A DNA stretch of 64,000 bases from Arthrobacter sp. NicSoilC5 (GCF_019977395.1 NZ_AP024660.1:868001-932000), one strand, 5' to 3'. Shown: positions 55,327 to 63,539, numbered from the stretch's first letter. Notes: generated from the sequence alone by a model not told the origin. Numbers and translations: made by a program.

Positions 55327-55784
55327 ACAGCGTCCGCCTCCTGCCCTACCAGCAGCACCGGGCAGTTGGAGTGGGCAGCGCAGGCCTTGCTGACGGAGCC
55401 CATGGACGATTTCAGCAGTCCGCCCTCGCCGTGCCTGCCAACCACCAGCATCTGCGCACGCCGGCTCTCCTCCACCAGCACCTTTGCCGGCGGCCCGAAC
55501 CTGATGGTGACGTCGATGTTTTCCGGCCGTTCCGCGGTAAAGGCCCGGCCCAGGGCGTCCTCGACCAGGCGCCCTGCAGCATCCTCAAGCCTGGCGGTGA
55601 ACTGCCGGTCCGCCCCTTCAAGACGCGACATCACCAGGTAGTCCGGCATCCCAACGCATGAGATGACTTCCAGCCTCGTGCCGAGCCGGGCTGCCAGCAT
55701 GCCCGCGTAGCGAAGGGCGGCAGAGGAGTATTCAGAACCGTCGACACCCACAATGACAGGCTTGGCCCCTGTTTCTGCATTCAT
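55323..55784 (-). CDS. Universal stress protein, single domain
   Basis: A 153-aa USP: KPVIVGVDGSEYSSAALRYA and the complete nucleotide loop VGRHGEGGLLKSSMGSVSKA. ATG 55784 lies seven bases after GATCGT, the predicted -10 of a DevR-type promoter, so it is probably leaderless; the GTG three codons upstream was not used. It is the first gene of a USP-ATPase-ppsA run on the minus strand. Confidence 0.92.
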   Translation of the reverse strand: MNAETGAKPVIVGVDGSEYSSAALRYAGMLAARLGTRLEVISCVGMPDYLVMSRLEGADRQFTARLEDAAGRLVEDALGRAFTAERPENIDVTIRFGPPAKVLVEESRRAQMLVVGRHGEGGLLKSSMGSVSKACAAHSNCPVLLVGQEADAV

Positions 55785-55818
55785 GGACACCACGATCCCG
55801 GCTGGGAATTACGGTGGG

Positions 55819-55834
55819 AAGGGCCAAAGGTCAT
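55819..55834 (-). promoter_or_regulatory. DevR/DosR-type box for the USP-ATPase genes
   Basis: Minus-strand ATGACCTTTGGCCCTT. GATCGT (55797 to 55792) starts 37 bases from its first base, and the ATG follows seven bases later. Confidence 0.75.
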
Positions 55835-55915
55835 GCCGGGCGGCACCGCTGGGGGCATGCTGCCACGCTGATCGGCGTTGTCTTCTAAGTTTGGCCCTGT
55901 CTTTTAGGTTTGGCC

Positions 55916-57856
55916 TTATCTCTTGGGCTCGGCACCGTGCAGTGCCCGCAGGCCGTTCAGGATGGTTGCCAAATCCACCAGCTCCTGCAGGAGGGCGCCG
56001 GCGACGGCTGGAATGTATCCCGTCATGGCGATGGCCATCAGTACCAGGCTGAGTCCGATTCCTGTCCAGATGCTTACCAGGGCCACTGCCACTGTCCGCT
56101 TTCCAATGGCGACGGCCTGCGCAACTTTCGAGACGTCGTCGAGCATGACCACCACGTCAGCGGACTCACTTGCGGCGGTGGCCCCCTTGGCGCCCATGGC
56201 GATCCCCACGTCCGCCGCAGCCAGGACGGGGGCATCGTTGACGCCGTCGCCCACCATCAGGACGGGCCGTTCCTGGATGCCGGCCACCGTGTTGACCTTG
56301 TCCTCCGGAAGACATTCGGCCTGGACCCGGCCGATGCCCGCTTCCTCGGCGATGTGCGCAGCCGTGGCGTGGGCATCACCGGTCAGGAGCATGGTGTTCC
56401 GGACACCCAGGCTGTACAGGCGGGCCAGGGTGTCCACGGCGTTGCGGCGCAACGGGTCCTTCATGATCAGTGCGCCGGCGTACTGGCCGTCCACCGCCAC
56501 GTGGACAGCCAGCTGGCCGCTGCGCACGGCTGCCTCCCGGAATCCGGTTGATGAACTCCGCACCAGCCCTGCTTTCCCCACCACCACCCGCTGCCCGTCG
56601 CAAACGGCGTCCACGCCGTGGGTGGCGCTCTCCGTCGCCTGTTGCACCGTCAGCAGTCCAAGGCCGGCGGCCTTGGCGGCTTCAATCACGGAGCCTGCCA
56701 GCACGTGCGAGGAGTACTGCTCAGCGGAGGCGGCCAGCTGCAGGATCCTTCGGCTCCCCAGGGCTTCGCCGTAGCCCGGGGCCAGCTGGATGTCGTCCAG
56801 GACGGGGTGCCCTGACGTGAGCGTTCCGGTCTTGTCGAAGACCGCCGTTTGTGCCTTCGCAAGTTGCTCGAGGGTCCGCGTGTTCTTGATGATGATGCCT
56901 TTGTGGGCGGCCTGGCTGGTGCCGGCAAGAAAGGCCACAGGGGCGGCGATGAGGAGCGGGCAGGGCGTTGCCACCACCAGGACCTGGGCGAAGCGGAGCG
57001 GCTCGCCGGACAGGAACCAGGCTGTCCCGGCCATCGCCAGCGCCAGGAGGGTGAAGGGAACGGCATAGCGGTCGGCCAGGCGGACCACCGGCGCGCGGCT
57101 GTTGGACGCTTCCTCGACCAAGGCGATGATCCGGCTGTATTGGGAGTCGGCCGCGCTGGCCGATGCACGCATGCGGATGGCGGCCACTCCGTTTACCGCG
57201 CCGCTGAGCAGTGCCTGCCCCCTGGTGCGTTCCACGGGCAGGCTTTCGCCGGTGAGCGATGATTCGTCGAGGCTGGCTGAATCGGACAGGAGTTCACCGT
57301 CAACGGGCACCAGCTCCGAAGGCCGGACCACAAGGACGTCTCCCGGGGCCACATCACCGATCGGGGTCTCCTCGAGTACGGCACCCGACCCCTCGCGGTG
57401 GGCAAAACGCGGGGCCCGGTCCAGCAGGGACCGCAGTTCACGCGCGGCCCGTCCCTGGGCAAAGTTTTCCAGCGCTTCGCCGCCCGTGAGCATCAAGATG
57501 ACCACCAGCGCGGCGAGATACTCGCCCACCACTACCGTGCTGGCGATCGCCATCAGGGCCAGGAGGTCGATCCCCCAACGTCCTTCCCGCAACGACCGGA
57601 CCATGCCGGCCGCCCGTACCACCACAATGACGGCCGCGTAGGCCGACGCGAGCACGCGGACCTGGAGTTCCAGGTTGAACGGCAGCAGCACCAGGGTGGC
57701 CGCGAGCACCAGGCAGGTGAGGGCGACGACGGGATACCGCCGGACGAAGCCCCTGGCCTTTTCGACGGGCGAGCGGGCAGGTCCCTCGTCGTCAAAGCTG
57801 CCGGCGCTCCCACCGGTTGCCGCAGGCGGGGCGGCCTGCTTCCTCATCCGCGACAC
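55916..57856 (-). CDS. P1B-type heavy-metal ATPase with TPCP motif
   Basis: A 646-aa pump: LDESSLTGESLPVER, ATPCPLLIAAPVAF in TM6, FDKTGTLTSGHPVLDDI and VLMVGDGVNDAPVLAAADVG. The TPCP metal motif is that of the P1B-5 branch (Ni/Fe-type transporters, sometimes linked to hemerythrins) rather than CPC. There is no N-terminal HMA domain, and the usual His-Pro of the nucleotide domain (SEHPLA) is SSHVLA. Metal specificity is therefore unclear. A start at 57847 (ATG) instead of GTG 57856 is possible. Its upstream gap is shared with the DUF5655 gene. Confidence 0.85.
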   Translation of the reverse strand: MSRMRKQAAPPAATGGSAGSFDDEGPARSPVEKARGFVRRYPVVALTCLVLAATLVLLPFNLELQVRVLASAYAAVIVVVRAAGMVRSLREGRWGIDLLALMAIASTVVVGEYLAALVVILMLTGGEALENFAQGRAARELRSLLDRAPRFAHREGSGAVLEETPIGDVAPGDVLVVRPSELVPVDGELLSDSASLDESSLTGESLPVERTRGQALLSGAVNGVAAIRMRASASAADSQYSRIIALVEEASNSRAPVVRLADRYAVPFTLLALAMAGTAWFLSGEPLRFAQVLVVATPCPLLIAAPVAFLAGTSQAAHKGIIIKNTRTLEQLAKAQTAVFDKTGTLTSGHPVLDDIQLAPGYGEALGSRRILQLAASAEQYSSHVLAGSVIEAAKAAGLGLLTVQQATESATHGVDAVCDGQRVVVGKAGLVRSSSTGFREAAVRSGQLAVHVAVDGQYAGALIMKDPLRRNAVDTLARLYSLGVRNTMLLTGDAHATAAHIAEEAGIGRVQAECLPEDKVNTVAGIQERPVLMVGDGVNDAPVLAAADVGIAMGAKGATAASESADVVVMLDDVSKVAQAVAIGKRTVAVALVSIWTGIGLSLVLMAIAMTGYIPAVAGALLQELVDLATILNGLRALHGAEPKR

Positions 57857-57922
57857 TTCGGCAGGGGATGGAAACGGTCATCGCACATAGAGCCGAACCT
57901 ACCCTGATCCTGTCAACCCGGG

Positions 57923-57938
57923 TAGGGCATTTGGCCCC
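57923..57938 (-). promoter_or_regulatory. DevR/DosR-type box for the P1B ATPase gene
   Basis: Minus-strand GGGGCCAAATGCCCTA. TAGGTT (57901 to 57896) is the matching -10, starting 37 bases from the first base. Confidence 0.65.
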
Positions 57939-57954
57939 GCCCACCCCTGCGGCA

Positions 57955-57969
57955 TGACTTTTGGCACTC
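57955..57969 (+). promoter_or_regulatory. DevR/DosR-type box for the DUF5655 gene
   Basis: TGACTTTTGGCACTC, then GAGAGT at 57991-57996. The gene at 58036 has GGAG six bases before its ATG, so this transcript keeps a leader of about 30 bases. Confidence 0.65.
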
Positions 57970-58035
57970 CCCCGGCGCTGGGTCCCGGGCGAGAGTTGAA
58001 GGCGCCCTGATCCGTACGCACAACCGGAGCCCACC

Positions 58036-58404
58036 ATGAATGCCGTGCCTTGGACGGTGGAACGCTTTTTCGACGGCGCCCCGGTGGCCCTGGCGCTTTA
58101 CCGGGCAGCGGAGCAGATGGCAGCGGAACTGGGTCCCCATGAGGTCCGGGTCAGCAAGAGCCAGGTCTCTTTCCGCCGGCGCCGCGGGTACGCCTACCTC
58201 TGGCGGCCGGGGGTCTACGTAAAATCCGCGGTTCCACTGGTGCTGTCCCTTGCCTTGCCCCGCGCCTTGGACTCACCGCGCTTCAAGCAGGTCGTCCACC
58301 CGGCACCCGGAACCTGGATGCATCATCTGGAGCTCACAGACGGCAGGGAGCTCGATGCCGAGGTCCGCGGCTGGATGCTTGAAGCGTACGAGGCAGCCGG
58401 ATGA
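58036..58404 (+). CDS. DUF5655 domain protein
   Basis: A 122-aa protein: VERFFDGAPVALALY, the VRVSKSQVSFRRRRGYAYLWRP core, VVHPAPGTWMHHLELTDG and the C-terminal helix, as in DUF5655. Function unknown; such domains often stand alone or next to other ligand-binding domains. It is probably part of the island through the box at 57955. It is followed by the GyrI-like gene, which has its own box. Confidence 0.85.
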   Translation: MNAVPWTVERFFDGAPVALALYRAAEQMAAELGPHEVRVSKSQVSFRRRRGYAYLWRPGVYVKSAVPLVLSLALPRALDSPRFKQVVHPAPGTWMHHLELTDGRELDAEVRGWMLEAYEAAG

Positions 58405-58420
58405 TCAGGGGTGGCCCCCT

Positions 58421-58437
58421 AGGGTCCTATGGCCCTG
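58421..58437 (+). promoter_or_regulatory. DevR/DosR-type box with leaderless promoter
   Basis: GGGTCCTATGGCCCTG (58422-58437) precedes AAGGCT (58459-58464), which starts 37 bases from the first base; six bases later is the ATG of the GyrI-like gene (58471). Confidence 0.7.
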
Positions 58438-58470
58438 TCACTTCCCGGCGCGGATGGCAAGGCTGATGGC

Positions 58471-58941
58471 ATGACTGAGAATGGCCAGCAGCCGCAAAAG
58501 ATCCACATCACCGAACAACCCGTCGCCGTGGTCCGCGAACGTGTTCCCATGGATGCACTGACCAGTTTCTTTGGCCGGGCCTTCGGTGCCGTGATGGCCG
58601 CGGTCCAGATGCAGGGCGCCAGCCCGGCCGGGCCGCCGTTCGCGCTGTATCACGGCATGCCGGGCGAAACGGTGGACGTCGAAGCCGGGTTCCCGGTCGC
58701 CGGGAATTTCCACGGCACCGGTGAGGTGGCCAGCAGCACGCTTCCCAATACGGATGCCTTCGAAGCCATCCACACGGGCCCGTACGACACGCTGGGCACC
58801 ACGTACGATGCGATCAGGAAGAGCATCGAAGCCGACGGCGCCTCCCCCGCCGACTCCATGTGGGAGTACTACTTGACCGATCCGGAACAGCAGCCGGATC
58901 CTGCCACCTGGCAAACCAGGGTGGTCTGGCCGGTCGCCTGA
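58471..58941 (+). CDS. GyrI-like (AraC effector-binding) small-molecule-binding protein
   Basis: A 156-aa protein with the GyrI/SBM fold: VAVVRERVPMDALTSFFGRAF, GPPFALYHGMPG, VDVEAGFPV and TDAFEAIHTGPYDTLG, ending SMWEYYLTDPEQQPDP and VVWPV. Such stand-alone GyrI-like proteins bind or hydrolyse small molecules. ATG 58471 is the start by both the leaderless promoter geometry and the AAGG nearby. The upstream in-frame codons (58429) overlap the box itself and are not used. Confidence 0.88.
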   Translation: MTENGQQPQKIHITEQPVAVVRERVPMDALTSFFGRAFGAVMAAVQMQGASPAGPPFALYHGMPGETVDVEAGFPVAGNFHGTGEVASSTLPNTDAFEAIHTGPYDTLGTTYDAIRKSIEADGASPADSMWEYYLTDPEQQPDPATWQTRVVWPVA

Positions 58942-58987
58942 GGCCCGGATTAGTCGCACCGGAATCCGCCGGAACCGTGGAGGGATC

Positions 58988-59713
58988 GTGCCAGGTCCCG
59001 CCAGCGCCGCCACTGGCCACGCTGGGCACCGACAGGGCTGGAAGCTCCTCTTCCTCGTCGCGGGGGCGTCGTCGATCCTGTTTGTGTTTCTGCTGATCAC
59101 TGCCCTGGTGATTGATTTCATGACTCCCCCGCCCGTTTACGGCGGAGCGGCCACCCTTGAGTTCATCGCGTCGAACAAGGCCAGCTATGTGGCCGAGCAG
59201 ATCCTGTGGATCCTGCCCAACGTCTTCCCCGTGCTTGTTTTCGCAGCCCTCTACGTGGCCCTCTCGGCCTACCGGAAAAGCCTGCCCTTGATAGCACTGG
59301 TCTTTGGTGCACTGCCGTGGGCGCTGCTGCTTGCCGTTCCGGTCAGCAGCCGGGGCTCCCTCAACCTGGTCTATCTCAGCGACCGCTTCGTGGCCGCCGG
59401 GACCGAGGAGGAACGCAGGGCCTATGCCACCGCCGCCGAAGCAATCATCGCCGAGAACAACACCCCGGCCATCGTTGGCGTCCTCTCCGCCCTTGGGATC
59501 CTGCTGATGGGACTGGCGATGCTTACGCCCGGCAAGGCATCTTTCCCGCGATATCTGGCATGGCTGGGCATCGCCACCGGTGCCCTGGGGGTGGCCAGCG
59601 AGGTCCTTCGCCACGCAGTCCCAGGCTTCTATTGGGGGTACGGCATCTTGTTGTGGGCGTGGTTCATTGCCACCGGAGTTGCCTTGATCCGTTTGTCCCG
59701 GGTGACGGCCTGA
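58988..59713 (+). CDS. Multi-spanning membrane protein of unknown function
   Basis: A 241-aa protein with six predicted membrane helices (about 18-45, 70-90, 95-115, 155-177, 185-205, 212-232) and a soluble loop of about 40 residues with SDRFVAAGTEEERRAYATAA (extracellular by positive-inside logic). I do not recognise the family. The GTG at 58988 follows GGAGG by four bases, so the exact start is uncertain. It lies 46 bases after the GyrI-like gene and is probably co-transcribed. Confidence 0.7.
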   Translation: MPGPASAATGHAGHRQGWKLLFLVAGASSILFVFLLITALVIDFMTPPPVYGGAATLEFIASNKASYVAEQILWILPNVFPVLVFAALYVALSAYRKSLPLIALVFGALPWALLLAVPVSSRGSLNLVYLSDRFVAAGTEEERRAYATAAEAIIAENNTPAIVGVLSALGILLMGLAMLTPGKASFPRYLAWLGIATGALGVASEVLRHAVPGFYWGYGILLWAWFIATGVALIRLSRVTA

Positions 59714-59734
59714 CTTCCCGGGGCACCTGTGATC

Positions 59735-59751
59735 AGGGACCTTGGTCCCTA
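59735..59751 (+). promoter_or_regulatory. Near-perfect DevR/DosR-type box
   Basis: AGGGACCTTGGTCCCTA is an almost perfect palindrome, the closest match to the mycobacterial DosR consensus in the window. GATGGT (59774-59779) starts 38 bases from the first G. The DUF1508 ATG is 147 bases downstream of the box, so there is a leader of about 110 bases. Confidence 0.8.
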
Positions 59752-59793
59752 AAAGCCGGCGCGTGGCCTCTGAGATGGTGGTTTAGGTCGAAA

Positions 59794-59828
59794 GGCGCAC
59801 CACGATGGGGTAGTGCGCCCTGGGTTTT
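59794..59828 (+). terminator. Terminator-like hairpin in the DUF1508 leader
   Basis: GGCGCAC (59794-59800) pairs with GTGCGCC (59813-59819); the inner AC/GT pairs extend it, the loop is GATGGG, and TTTT follows at 59825-59828. It lies immediately after the predicted start of transcription, so it would either release a short RNA or attenuate the downstream gene. Confidence 0.5.
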
Positions 59829-59897
59829 GCCGTGCCGTTGCCGGCATGGCATGCAGCCTCACCAATGGAGGCAGGACGATTGAGGAGAACAAGGCTT

Positions 59898-60170
59898 ATG
59901 GCAGGTACGTTCGAACTGTTTGTCGATGATGATTCACAGATTCGGTTCCGGCTTGTGATGCCCGATGGACATGTGCTGGCGGTTTCCGGACAGTTCACGG
60001 ACAAGCATGCGGCGGCGGCCGCCATCGAGGAAGTACGGGAGTGTGCAGGTACCGGCCTGATCCAGGACGTAGCGCCACCTCCGCCAAACGTTCTCCTCGC
60101 TACCCCGCCGCACCCGCGCTACACCGTCCGCCGCGGGACCCGCAGGCTCAACTCCCTCGGCGCCGCCTAG
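59898..60170 (+). CDS. DUF1508 (YegP-like) protein
   Basis: A 90-aa protein; TFELFVDDDSQIRFRLVMPD and AVSGQFTDKHAAAAAIEEV match the DUF1508 repeat, with a basic tail. YegP-like proteins are small, of unknown function, often stress-associated. ATG 59898 has AAGG three bases away and AGGAG further upstream. The long leader contains a terminator-like hairpin. Confidence 0.85.
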   Translation: MAGTFELFVDDDSQIRFRLVMPDGHVLAVSGQFTDKHAAAAAIEEVRECAGTGLIQDVAPPPPNVLLATPPHPRYTVRRGTRRLNSLGAA

Positions 60171-60291
60171 GTCCGGGCCGTAGAGAGCCGACGGCGGAAC
60201 CCGCCGGTCAGGCCAGGCATTCAGGCAGTGGGGGCACGTCCAACGACGGGCCCCACTACTGTGTGTCCGCCAGCGCTGTGTATCCGCTGCG

Positions 60292-61749
60292 CTAGAAGCC
60301 TGATGAGCTGCCGGAGCCGGAAAAGCTGCCACCGCTGCTGCCATAACCGGTGGTGCTGCCGCCGCCCCTGGCGGAATTGACGCTGCTGACCCCGGTATTG
60401 AAGCCGGAGTTGAACGTGGCCACGGAGAAGAACGTGTAGGACGGGTACACCGTGCCAAGGATGCTCGGTTCGTAAGTCCGCTGCCTCCGGTGGTCCGTGC
60501 CCTCATGGGCCGTCTCCATTTGTTCGCGCATCAGGCGTGCTTCGCGGTCGTTCCTGGCGAATCCCTGGATGACCGTTTCGGCATGGTTCTCCAGCAGCTC
60601 GGACAGCCGGGAACGCGCCGTATAGAGCCGGTCCAGGGCCTCTTCCGGGCTAATCCGCCGGTCGGCCAGTTCGGCGGTCCACCGCTCGATCTCCCGCAGG
60701 CTTTCGTCGCGGAAGGACCGCAGTGCGGCAGCCGTTGCCGAGTCCCCCTGCCCGTGGCGTTTGGCCAGGAGCTGCTCCAGTCCGGCCAGGTCCTTGCGGA
60801 ACGGGGCCAACTGCCGGTCCCAGGCCGTTGGCCAAGTGTCGGCGCGGTTCAGGAAGGCGTTGCTGTCCGCGATGACGTCATCCAGGGCATCCAGCTCGGC
60901 GGCGCTGTCCGCGAACTGCCGGGCAAGCTTGAGGTTCTTCCGGCTGCTCAAGGCCCGCCTGCCCAGTGCGTGCACCTGGTTGGAAAGCTGCGTAACGGTG
61001 GCATAGCGGCTAAGGAACGTGCGGTGTTTCTCCAGGACCTGACTGCCGTAGCGGGATGACTCGGGTATGGTTCCGGCATTCAGTTCCGTGACGTCCAGGT
61101 CCATGCTCACGTTGGAGTAGCTGCGGTCCCCGCGTTCTATCTGCTTTCGGCATCCGGTCCTGGTCACGGCGCGGACAATCAGCCATGCGGCTGCGCCCAG
61201 CGCCGCGGTTCCCGCGGTAACCCAGGCGGTGACCAGAAAGGCCGCGGAGCGGTACCAGGGCTGGTTGATGAGCTCTGCGCCGCGGCGGATGCCGGCCACT
61301 GTTCCGTCCGTCCACTGGGCGTCGCGGAAGAGTTCCTTGGAGGCGTCCTGGATGTCACTGCGTTGCTCGAGCGACACCTTCCGGTCCTCGCCCATGTACG
61401 TTCCCACATGCCGGCCCACGGGGTCGAGCGCGAAGATGAACAGTCCGTCGGCCCATTTTTGGCCGTCGGGGCTGATCCACTCAGGATGCCTGGACCGCGC
61501 AAATTTCAGGACCTCTTCATTGAGGTTGTCCTCCGCCTTGCCGTTGTAGGTGAAGACGGCAACGCGGGTGGGCTCGTAGAACTGGATGCGTTCGACGGCG
61601 GGCACCAGGGTGTTCTGGTCGAGCACCCCTGCCGTGTCCTCCACAATGACGGCCACCGGCGCTACAGCGGTGGCTGGCGCGGCCGCCCCCACCAGCAGGA
61701 CAGCCAGGGCGAGCACCATCAACACGATCCGGCGCACCATGCTGCCCAT
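60292..61749 (-). CDS. DUF5129/TPM-like secreted membrane protein
   Basis: 485 aa with an N-terminal signal or anchor (MVRRIVLMVLALAVLLVGA), a TPM-like alpha/beta region (about 30-170, FYEPTRVAVFTYNGKAEDNL), a second membrane helix (about 172-195), a coiled-coil C-terminal half (about 245-420) and a Gly/Ser tail (GGSFSGSGSSSGF). I assign DUF5129 by pattern; the role is unknown, perhaps at the cell envelope. ATG 61749 follows GGGAGGG closely; an ATG three codons later is possible. A DevR-type box lies 52-67 bases upstream, shared with the USP on the other strand. Confidence 0.65.
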   Translation of the reverse strand: MGSMVRRIVLMVLALAVLLVGAAAPATAVAPVAVIVEDTAGVLDQNTLVPAVERIQFYEPTRVAVFTYNGKAEDNLNEEVLKFARSRHPEWISPDGQKWADGLFIFALDPVGRHVGTYMGEDRKVSLEQRSDIQDASKELFRDAQWTDGTVAGIRRGAELINQPWYRSAAFLVTAWVTAGTAALGAAAWLIVRAVTRTGCRKQIERGDRSYSNVSMDLDVTELNAGTIPESSRYGSQVLEKHRTFLSRYATVTQLSNQVHALGRRALSSRKNLKLARQFADSAAELDALDDVIADSNAFLNRADTWPTAWDRQLAPFRKDLAGLEQLLAKRHGQGDSATAAALRSFRDESLREIERWTAELADRRISPEEALDRLYTARSRLSELLENHAETVIQGFARNDREARLMREQMETAHEGTDHRRQRTYEPSILGTVYPSYTFFSVATFNSGFNTGVSSVNSARGGGSTTGYGSSGGSFSGSGSSSGF

Positions 61750-61800
61750 GTCCCTCCCCACTGCCTAGAATCAGGATGAAACCAACGAGCAGGCCCGCCA

Positions 61801-61816
61801 AAGGGCCGAAGGTCCC
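61801..61816. promoter_or_regulatory. DevR/DosR-type box between DUF5129 and USP genes
   Basis: GGGACCTTCGGCCCTT on the minus strand, near-perfect. It lies 37-52 bases before the USP GTG and 52-67 bases before the DUF5129 ATG, so either or both genes may be controlled. The -10 elements on both sides are less clear than elsewhere. Confidence 0.7.
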
Positions 61817-61852
61817 GCCGGTGAAGATCGTGATGGTCAGGAGCGCTGAGAC

Positions 61853-62701
61853 GTGACGCAGGAGTCAGGGTCCATTGTGGCCGGCTTTGACGGGTCGGAT
61901 GAGGCTGCCGCCGCCGTCCGATGGGCGGCACGCTGCGCACACGCCACCGACTCCTCCCTCCATGTGGTGCACTGTTCGCTGTGGCCGCTGCTGACCCGGC
62001 ACCTCGGTCCGGTCCCGGGCGTGTCGGGCAGCGGCCTGGAACAGTCGGCCAGGTCCATCCTCGAGGAGGGCGTGGCGGTGGCCACCGCGGAGGTACCCGG
62101 GCTCCAGGTCAGGAGCACCCTGCTGCACGGATTGCCCGCGCAGCTTCTGGCCGAAATTTCCGCAGGTGAACGGATGCTCGTGGTGGGCAGCCGCGGCCTG
62201 GGCGGCTTCCTGGGCCTCCTGGTGGGCTCCGTGAGCCTGGAACTGGCAGCCACCGCCACCTGCCCTGTTGCCGTGATCCGGCCGGAACTCCACCCGGACG
62301 GTCCGGTCGTCGCCGCCGTCGATGCCTCGGGTTCCCCGGCGGCACTGGATGATGCATGCGCCCTTGCGTCGGCATGGCAGGCACCCCTCAAGGTGGTCCA
62401 CGTCCGGCACGAGCCCGCAGGCTATCAACTGCCTGAAGGACGGGACGCCGCCGAAGCCCGGGAAGTTCTGGCGTCCGCACTGAACCGCGCAACTGCCAAA
62501 GGGCCCCATGTGCGCGTGGACGGTGAAGTACTTGCGGACACGTCGGTCCCGCACGCCATCCTCAAAGCCGCCGGGGAAGCCCGGATGGTTGTGGTGGGGT
62601 CCCAGGGCCGGGGCATCCTCAGGGAGACCATCGGTTCAACCGCACACGCCGTTTTGCACCACGCCCGCGGACCTGTCCTCATCTCACGGCACGGCGGCTG
62701 A
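61853..62701 (+). CDS. Tandem universal stress protein
   Basis: A 282-aa two-domain USP beginning GSIVAGFDGSDEAAAAVRWA. The nucleotide loops are VGSRGLGGFLGLLVGSVS in the first domain and VGSQGRGILRETIGSTAH in the second. GTG 61853 has AGGAG nine bases upstream. It is less similar to the other tandem USPs (34065, 46330) than they are to each other, a separate lineage. Controlled by the box at 61801. Confidence 0.9.
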   Translation: MTQESGSIVAGFDGSDEAAAAVRWAARCAHATDSSLHVVHCSLWPLLTRHLGPVPGVSGSGLEQSARSILEEGVAVATAEVPGLQVRSTLLHGLPAQLLAEISAGERMLVVGSRGLGGFLGLLVGSVSLELAATATCPVAVIRPELHPDGPVVAAVDASGSPAALDDACALASAWQAPLKVVHVRHEPAGYQLPEGRDAAEAREVLASALNRATAKGPHVRVDGEVLADTSVPHAILKAAGEARMVVVGSQGRGILRETIGSTAHAVLHHARGPVLISRHGG

Positions 62702-62760
62702 TGCAACGGACTGCGGGTGTCGACCCGGCTGCCGGCCGCACTGCGGCCTAAGCTGGTCGG

Positions 62761-63297
62761 GTGACCCCTGTTCCCTCCCCCGGCCCGTTGGATGTCGTGG
62801 TCCATTCCGGCCCGGCGGACTGGTGGGTCATCCTGGCCGGCCTCGGACCCCTGGCAGTCCTCATCGCCGCGTTGCTGGCCTTTTACATCAACTGGCGCAC
62901 GCTCAAGCAGCGCACGGCCGCCGACAAAACAGCGCTGGAGCAGAAGCGCGAGGCCGACGCCAACGCCCTTCAGCAAAAGACCGAGTCGGACAGCCGGGCC
63001 GAGTGGTGGCGACGGACCCAGTGGGCGCTGGACCGGGCACTCGACCCCGATGAAGGGACCAAGGCGCTGGGGCTGGCGACGCTGGAAGTCCTGGCCCGGA
63101 GCGAACTGGCCCGCAACGAGGAGCTCGAGCTGTTCGACATCGCCTGGAAGAGCGTGTCCGGAGACGGAGACGATAACGGCGACGAGGCTGAGGCTGACGC
63201 CGGCTCCGGGCAGGAACCCGCCTTCGTGGACGGCCGCGGCAACTTAGGCGAGAATGGAACGACGGATGAAGACAGTACCAAGGAGGTTGGACCATGA
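62761..63297 (+). CDS. Small membrane protein with coiled coil
   Basis: A 178-aa protein with one membrane helix (about 20-43, WWVILAGLGPLAVLIAALLA), a basic coiled-coil stretch with the repeated pattern ADKTALEQKREADANALQQK (about 54-75), a helical middle and an acidic disordered tail (GDGDDNGDEAEADAGSG). I do not recognise a function. GTG 62761 start. Its stop overlaps the next start (ATGA), so the two are translationally coupled. Confidence 0.75.
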   Translation: MTPVPSPGPLDVVVHSGPADWWVILAGLGPLAVLIAALLAFYINWRTLKQRTAADKTALEQKREADANALQQKTESDSRAEWWRRTQWALDRALDPDEGTKALGLATLEVLARSELARNEELELFDIAWKSVSGDGDDNGDEAEADAGSGQEPAFVDGRGNLGENGTTDEDSTKEVGP

Positions 63298-63488
63298 GCG
63301 CCACGTCGCCTGAACACCGGTTTGTCCACGCTCCCCGGAACAGCGCTGCCAAGCCCGCCACGAAAAAGGCCTCCCCGGCCGAGCACCGTGTCCAGGTTGC
63401 CGCCGCACGGCTGCGCGTCACCCTGGATGAACGCCTGGGGCGCGAGACGCCCGCAAAGACCAAGGCACTCGCCAAGGAACCGATCTAA
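63294..63488 (+). CDS. Small basic hypothetical protein
   Basis: A 64-aa lysine- and alanine-rich protein (NSAAKPATKKASPAEH, then AARLRVTLDERLGRETP). AAGGAGG lies seven bases before the ATG, a strong ribosome site. Possibly nucleic-acid-binding, with no family recognised. Coupled to the preceding gene. Confidence 0.65.
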   Translation: MSATSPEHRFVHAPRNSAAKPATKKASPAEHRVQVAAARLRVTLDERLGRETPAKTKALAKEPI

Positions 63489-63539
63489 CCCGCCTTCAGA
63501 GCGTGGGGGTCGACGACGCATGGCGGGGTTTGGTGGACA

